A stretch of DNA of 61,395 nucleotides from a virus: positions 1 through 61,395 of the IMG/VR virus record IMGVR_UViG_3300022746_000023; one strand, written 5' to 3'. The number at the start of each line of letters is the position of its first letter. Positions within the stretch are counted from its first letter, which is position 1. This document shows positions 54,501-61,395 of this stretch, piece after piece. Position numbers and translations under genes: made by a program. The notes under the pieces were generated by a model, which saw nothing but the letters and a program-made list of their open reading frames with translations, did no database searches and was not told where the DNA came from.

Positions 54501-57500
54501 TTCTTCGTCGTCACTGACATATTCTGCCAATGCACGTTTCAATGCGCTGTCTGTTGTTCCAAACTCCCTAAGATCTAGATCGTTCAGCATGTCGACCAAT
54601 AGTCCCATAAGATTGTCTGCTGCTTCTTGTCTATCTTTTTGCGGGATATATTGTTTGAGAGTTGTGTAAACTTCACTTAATACTTCTACTTCAATACTCA
54701 CGTGGATTCCTTTTTATGTTGAATGATATCATCTGTACATCCTGTACATCTATTTTGTTTACAAACAGTTGGTTTATCAAATAATGTCCACCCTGTTATT
54801 GCATTACCTAATGCGTCATTTAAACATTCACCGCTATACATGTTGAAACTTTCGTCCATGAATAATCGATGCTGTCCGGCTGCACATTGCCAGCCCTGCC
54901 AATTGTCTAGTGATTCGTTGTGTATCCAATTAGCGTTAACTCGATATTTATTTCCACTAGTTGTAGTAATTTCACAATTATAATACTGATGGTCTTCAAA
55001 TTGCAAGATTTAGTTTTCCTTTAAAAATTGGATAGACTCTTGTTTGGTGCGAATAGTCAATCTCGTTAATGTTGTAACTTATAGCATGCTCATCTAGTAT
55101 TGCTTTGTACTTGACTATACGGTCTTGGTTCCAAAACTCATTCATGATATTTACATGTAAAAATTTTCCAGGCAACAGATTTTCTTTTAACGTAATAACA
55201 GTTTCAAAGAATTTAGCTTCATTGATGTGTTCACTATGAATACTCAATGACAGGTTATCAATTCCTTGTTGCAACAATCTAGTATAGTACTTAGTAGTTG
55301 CACTGCCATTGCTTGTTACTAATAACCGATATATGCTATTGCTGTAATTTTCTCTTAGCCAACTAATAAAAGGTAAAAAACTTTTGCTGCTAGTCGGCTC
55401 GCCGCCAGTGAAACTTATCTTGTATGGTAATCCCAAGTGCTGTGTTTTTTCATGTATATTAATCCATGCAGCCTTTAGGGCACTAAGGTCGTGATGTTTG
55501 CTATTGTCGTTGTGCCACTCGGGAGGACAATACATACAATCATAATTACACCTAACTCCTATTTTCCAGGACAACGAAAAGTATTGCTCAGTTGGAGCAA
55601 CAGATATAATCTTTTCCATTATTTTAGCCCAGGATTACTTTTAGTGCAGCACATGTCCATATTCTTAGGCTGGCACTCAATGCGTTTACAACGGGTAGGG
55701 ACTTCCAACATTGAGAAGTTTGGGTCTAATAGGTTACCCATTTTGTCATTTTTTGAGTTACAGGAGTAGACAGTCATGTCCCCCGAAATCATCAACAGGT
55801 CTGTGCCGGCATTGCACTGCCAGTCAGGAAATGTCCATAGCTCTCTATGCGGAGCAAGTTGGGACGTATTTAATAAAAGTTTTTCACCATTGGTAAATGT
55901 AACTTCACACTCATGGTTTCTGCTTGGATCATGATTTAGCTGTATCATCGAAGTTCATCCTATTGTGTATCTTTATTGTTCTAGGTTGTTTACCAGGATT
56001 AAAATCATGCAAGGCAAGTAATTTATTATTGATTCCTTTTTTAGTCAAGTATTCTACATACTGACTTGTACGTTCCCTGTGCCAATACTCATCGGGTATT
56101 AGTACTCGTACCTGTGCCAGTCCATTGGCTTTTGAGTGAGCATGCACTTCTTCTACTAGTTTGAAAAATCTCTTTTCGGCAACGTATTCACTATGTATAC
56201 CAAAGTCTATCAACGAGACGTACTGTGATAGCTGTTTGTAGTACTCTACGGTCTGTGTAGCATTGCTTGCAACACTTAGATATCTTATCTTGTTGTTATG
56301 TTGTTCACGAATCCACTGAATCCACGGCATTAAATCTGGATTCATAGTTGGCTCACCGCCACTTATTGCAATAGAAAATTGAGTACCAGGGCGATATTCA
56401 TTTGCCTTGCATAAATTATTCCATGCTAGTTTCAATTGATCTAATGTCCAATGCGGTGCAGTAGTATTATGCCATTCGGGGCTACAATACTGGCAATCGT
56501 ATTGGCATCGGATACCAATGAACCACTGTATAGACACAACAGGCGTAGGAAACTCTTTACGCTTTATAGAAACTATTTTATTAGTTTCTGTAACCTCTAC
56601 CTGTTGTGAATACTGTGTCATTCTGCTACAACATCTTCTGCAGGAGTATCAGGAGCTTCTTCGGGTGTGCTCTTGTCAAAGATATGTGGGTTAGCAGTAA
56701 TATCTTTCATAACTTGATCCAAGCAGCCATCATCATTACGTTCCCATGCTTTGCGGAACTTCTTAATAATTTCTCCATCAGCAGTTGTGTAGACAAGACT
56801 GTTGCCTTCTTTCTTTAGCATTTCTTTGCCTTCAATCAAGTCAGTTAACCCGCTGTATGGATTCATACCTGTTTCATACGGAATCTTGACTTGAACTGAT
56901 TCAAAAGGCTTGGCATAACGTGTCTTCATGATCTTACACGCGGCACGAATACCCTTAACTTCTGAAATCTTGTTACCATCTTCGTCTTCTTTCAACTTCA
57001 ACTTACGCATAGCAACAACAATAGAGCTAGCGTAGATAAAGCCTTGACCACCCGAGATCTTATCATCGGGATCAAACATGTCCTGTGAAGCATAGGTATG
57101 GTTAGTAGCAACCAAGCCAATGTTTAAGTCGCCAAACATGTTCACACAGTTACGAACAAGTGCTGTAAGTGCTTTAGGCTTACGCCCCAAGTCACCTTTT
57201 AAATCGCCTGCTGTAAATTGGTTAACGTCAGTTGGGGTTAATAACATACCCAAGCTGTCTAAAATAAACACAACCTTAGGACGAGCATCCTCTGGCAATG
57301 TTTTGTACTCTTTAACAAACTCACTGATCATTTTAGCAACATCATCGATCATCGCCATATTAAGTTTAAGGAGTTTGTCTTCACTTGTATCAACACCGAG
57401 AGCGTGTAACCACGCTTCATCCAATGCGTTTTCAGTATCGATGAGAATAGGATAAATGCCTTGCTCTTGTGCGTTCTTAACGATATTTCCAGAGCAGATA

Positions 57501-60500
57501 TAGGATTTACCTGCACCAGATTCGCCAGCAAATACAGTAACCTTGCCCATTGGGATACCACGGTTAAAATCCCCACTAATAAGATAGTTGAGAGCGTAGT
57601 TGTTTGTTGAGATCCAGTCTGTTGGGTCATTGAATCCAACTGAGATTCCGTCAATGCTTTTAGTAATTGACTTACGAAATTTGCTTACATCAAATGGTTT
57701 TGTTGCCATGTTATACCTCTATTTTAAAATTGTTATTAATATTTCTAAATACTAATTGTCTATATTCGCTAACTCTATTGTTTATGTCAGGAAGATTACC
57801 TACGTTTAAAAAGTCTCCCGAAGGCTCTACTTTATTGTTTGAACACCATTGAATATATTCTTTACTTAGCGGAATAGTCTGTGGCTGTTGTAAATGAATA
57901 GACACAAATCCCAGCAATTGATCGTATGTGTTTTCATCGTTGAACTCTAAAGTATTGTCAAACACTCGGAACTTGTTATACAATGTTCTACCTAAATGAT
58001 TAAACGATAATCTTAAATTACTGATATCATTTGTTAATATCGACTTAGGAAACGGATTCGGAAATTCTATCCAAGAATTAGTCTTGTACTTAATGTTATT
58101 AAACATCTCTTCCAGTGCATGAACACTTAAATTTATCCTATTGTAATCGTTGGACAGATTTAGTTTATGCAATGCTGTGCCTAGTGTTACTATATCACCG
58201 TCGGGCAATAAATGATGTAACTGTTCAGCCAATTCTCTTATATCTGCACTAGAATGTAATCTGTTATGTTGAACGTTAACTACACAGCTTTGTGACTGCA
58301 CCCAGTCTGCGTGTAATTTATTTAAAACCCGTTGATCAAGATACTCTATGTCTGTATAAGAACCGACTTCCTTAAACGTTATATTACGAATATATGTGTT
58401 AGCATCAACAATGGCATTGTGTAAATTATTAATGCCCGAGTTGATTAGTTGTCCAGCTGGTTGTAAAAGAGTGAAGTCATTGAGCTTATGTTCATTTAGG
58501 CAATCAACATAGTACTCAATGACTTCATAGTTAACCGCATCAAACAGCAGCTCATCGCCGCTGTTATTGAATGCCAATTTAACCTGCATAGACAAACGTC
58601 AAAGCAATATTATTGCTTGCGGTTGCGAATCATTGCCAAGATGTCTTCAGCACGTTGGCTAGAAGGTTTGGCTGCTGGTGTAACAACCGGGGCTTCTGCG
58701 GCTTCTGCTGCATCTGCTTCCCAAGGTTCAGCTTCTGCTACTGGAGTAGGCGCTGCGGCAACCGCAGGGCGGGATTGTGGTACAGGAGTAGCATGTGACT
58801 CTTCGCCAGTGCTGCCTGCGCCTACTTGTAGGCCGTTAGGCTTGAAGTAATTGGCCCAACGATCTGGATCGTATGGTTGACCATCAACTGACGCTTCGAA
58901 CATTTCTTTAATAACCGACAACTCAATATCAGTTGGTTGCTTAGGCATAAAGTCGCTTAGATTGTATAAGCCGTATTGCTCAACTGCACCTGCTTCATCT
59001 GAAGTTAATGCTGTAGGCTTACGTGCCCATGTTGATGTGTTGTAGTCTGCATAGCCGCCTTTGCTGGTCTTCTTGATGTTGAAATCAAGACCTTCTTGGT
59101 AGTCGTCTGGGCGTTGATCCAACTCTGGGTCCATCAATGCATTCTTGATCAAGTTAAAGATCTGAGGACTGATGATGAAACGGCGGATTGGGTTCTCTGG
59201 AGTCTTGTCGTCACCAATTGGGTTGTCACGAACAAAACCTTGGAACAAATAACTACGCTTTTTCCAGTACTTACGACCCATGTCTTCTAAGTTAGGGTCT
59301 TTGAACCAAGTGCGAACTTCTGCAAGGATAGGACATGCCGCTCCCCACATTTCAACACAAGGAACTTTAACTGTAACTGGTTTGCTATCGCTTTGACCCT
59401 TGATGCCTGCAAAAGGCAAGTTGATCATTTGACGCTCAACCCAGAAGAAGTCATTCTTGGGATTACCGTCTGGTAAAAATCGTACTCGGGCTGTTGTATT
59501 TTCTGGAATGTTCCAGTGTGCGTAAATGGCATTATCGCCTTGTGGCTTGTCGCCGCTTTTACGTGTTTCTTGCGCTTGTAATTTTGCGCGGATTTCTGCT
59601 AAAGTCATTGCCATGATGTATTTCCTTTATAAATTAAGATGGTCTTTTAAGTGCCTAATCATATTAAATAGCACAGTCGCTAGTATATGATAATGTATTT
59701 AGCATAGTCAAAAGAAAAGGCACAAATTTCTGTGCCTTTGGTTGAATCAATTTAGTCCCAGTTGAGTTATTTTATCCCAGCGAGACTACGCAATAGATTT
59801 AAATCGTTTTCGTTTACTACAGGTTCATCCATACCCGTTGCACCGTATTCGTGCGATGGCTGTTGGTTTGGACTAACTTCTCCAGCGAAGTCTACTTGAC
59901 CGTTTGTTTGATCAAAGTCTAATTCGTTGTATACTTCGGGCATGCGGTACTCTAACCATTTTTTAACAATAGCACGAGTGTCAGCATCGGGGCCTTGGCC
60001 CTCTGGGCCGCAGTAATTTTGAACTACACTAATCAAGCTGTCTTTATTCGGTAGTATTGAACTTAGTTCTGCCACTACATCGATGCCATCAATACCGCCC
60101 GGCTGTGGCTGACTCATAAAGTCATTTAACCTAGCAACTAACTCTGCGTCAGTGGCAACGGTTTCTGCTAATACAGAGTCTGCCCATTCATCTAATTCGC
60201 TGCTGAATCGATTCGCTGATTCATTTTGTTGTGCATATGCACGATACACATACGGCAATGCTTCGTCAAAACGATCATCATATACCTTTTTAACCCAACG
60301 CTCTTTTAACGTGTTGACATCAATTTCTTCTTCGATTGGGCGAACAGGAACATAACATTCTTTGTACTCCGAAAAGTATCTACTACTTTTCAACTTCTTC
60401 AAAGTTTCTTTAAGGTCTGCATAGTGTTGAAATGCAGCTTCGGTCATTGCAGTTGTTTCAGCATCTTCGAACTCACGTAAACGTGTGCCTCTAACAAAAT

Positions 60501-61395
60501 GGCGCATTGCATTCATTTCATTAACCATGCCGTTGATATGCCCTGCAAAGTCATCGTGCACAGTACCACCTTGGTTCAAATGTTCAGCTAGAGCATATGC
60601 GCCATGTAGATTGTTGTGAGGTAACAGGAATCGTTCTCCTAGTTCAGTTTCAAGAAAAATACTTTCAATCTTTCTAGTGCGGGCGCCGCGTACTTCGTCG
60701 TTAATACGGTCCGAGTGTTTAACTAAAATTTTGGTTTTGCCTGCTTCTGCAATACTGTGATACGGTCTGCCCGGTGTGCCACGCAGCTTACTTTCGGCAA
60801 TAACTTCGTCTGAAGTAAATGTATCGTCCGAACTAGTCTGTTGTTTGATATCACGTAGATCCAAATTGGACTTGTTAATATCACGTGTATCAAACTTTAA
60901 CAAATTACGCTTGGCAAACTTGCGAAGATTACGCAAGAATGTAAACCATTCGGTGCGTTGTTCGGCAGACATGTTATCTGTTACGTTGTGGCTAAAGTAA
61001 ATCTTGAGACTTTCCTCGCCAATCAAACTCATTGTTATATTGCCGTGATCAATACCATCGCTGTCAGTGTAAACAAAGTTAAAAAATCTTGCTTTCTCTG
61101 GAGAGCTAGTGGCGTTGGCTTTCTCGTCGCCCAAGTTAATGGGACTAAATCTGCTACGGATTTTATCAAATAACGCAGCTGATGCTGATTCAATTTCTTT
61201 AGACATGATGTATTTACCTTAGATCATTATGAACGGCATTGGCTCCACAAACGTGTCCAACCCGTCCCTGAGCTCAGCATCCATGGTAGAATCGTAGCTT
61301 TGTAGCATTTGGATCATGCGGATAGCCAATAGTGTAGACATTACCAAGTCATCGTGTTCACCAATCTTGGCTGCATAACTGTTACCAGATGCCAC

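Overview
This window is part of the genome of a large tailed phage of the T4 superfamily (myovirus type). Five T4-type core genes support this: the C-terminal end of the terminase large subunit (gp17, right edge), a gp32-like single-strand DNA binding protein, UvsX recombinase, UvsW helicase and a probable gp62-like clamp-loader subunit. Several copies of the T4-type late promoter box (TATAAATA and close variants) also occur. Most genes lie on the minus strand in tight runs with ATGA or TAATG overlaps. Host-like sigma70 promoters (TTGAC-N17-TAnAAT), rRNA-type boxA leaders (GTTCTTTAAAA) and the GroEL sequence fit a Gram-negative, possibly betaproteobacterial, freshwater or marine host; that host assignment is inference.

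Layout, left to right. 0-1.4 kb: tail-fibre genes, including a collagen-like fibre cut by the window edge. 1.4-8.2 kb: conserved phage genes plus clamp-loader subunit and uvsW. 8.3-18.6 kb: an accessory block of small genes (SPFH membrane protein, TPR/coiled-coil membrane protein, lipoprotein, AAA+ ATPase and many microproteins). 18.6-20.6 kb: groES-groEL with its own promoter and terminator. 20.6-31.6 kb: a surface-glycan/sugar cluster (GT9, GT17 and GT34-like transferases, methyltransferases, three NAD-dependent epimerase/dehydratases and a transketolase split into two genes), interrupted by a GIY-YIG homing endonuclease. 31.6-41.4 kb: two copies of an unusual module made of a signal-less DctP-like solute-binding protein, a peroxiredoxin-fold protein lacking the usual cysteine, and a promoter feeding a structured non-coding RNA. 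Between the copies are a 2OG-Fe(II) oxygenase-like gene, a PP-loop ATPase-like gene, a metallophosphoesterase, an acetyltransferase and the first tRNAs. 36.8-51.0 kb: a very large stable-RNA region with about 37 tRNA or tRNA-like genes, all on the minus strand and covering all 20 amino acids. It is interspersed with a family of inverted-repeat-bounded structured RNAs and a few protein genes (ClpS-like, RNA polymerase omega-like, dual-specificity phosphatase-like, HNH endonuclease). 51.0-56.6 kb: an overlapping operon with a nucleotidyltransferase-cupin fusion, a methyltransferase, a twitch-type radical SAM enzyme and two tandem pairs of short radical SAM protein plus small Cys-rich partner. 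56.6-61.4 kb: uvsX, an unknown gene, gp32, a 479-residue unknown and terminase.

How it fits together. The replication/recombination genes lie at both ends. The sugar cluster probably decorates the virion or the host surface. The groE, ClpS-like and omega-like genes suggest control of host folding, proteolysis and transcription. The tRNA/ncRNA region is transcribed from strong consensus promoters, three of which are followed by boxB-like hairpins and a boxA, resembling a host rRNA operon leader. The most novel-looking elements are these rRNA-like leaders with the inverted-repeat RNA family, the duplicated DctP-like/Prx-like/ncRNA module, and the tandem radical SAM plus Cys-rich partner pairs.
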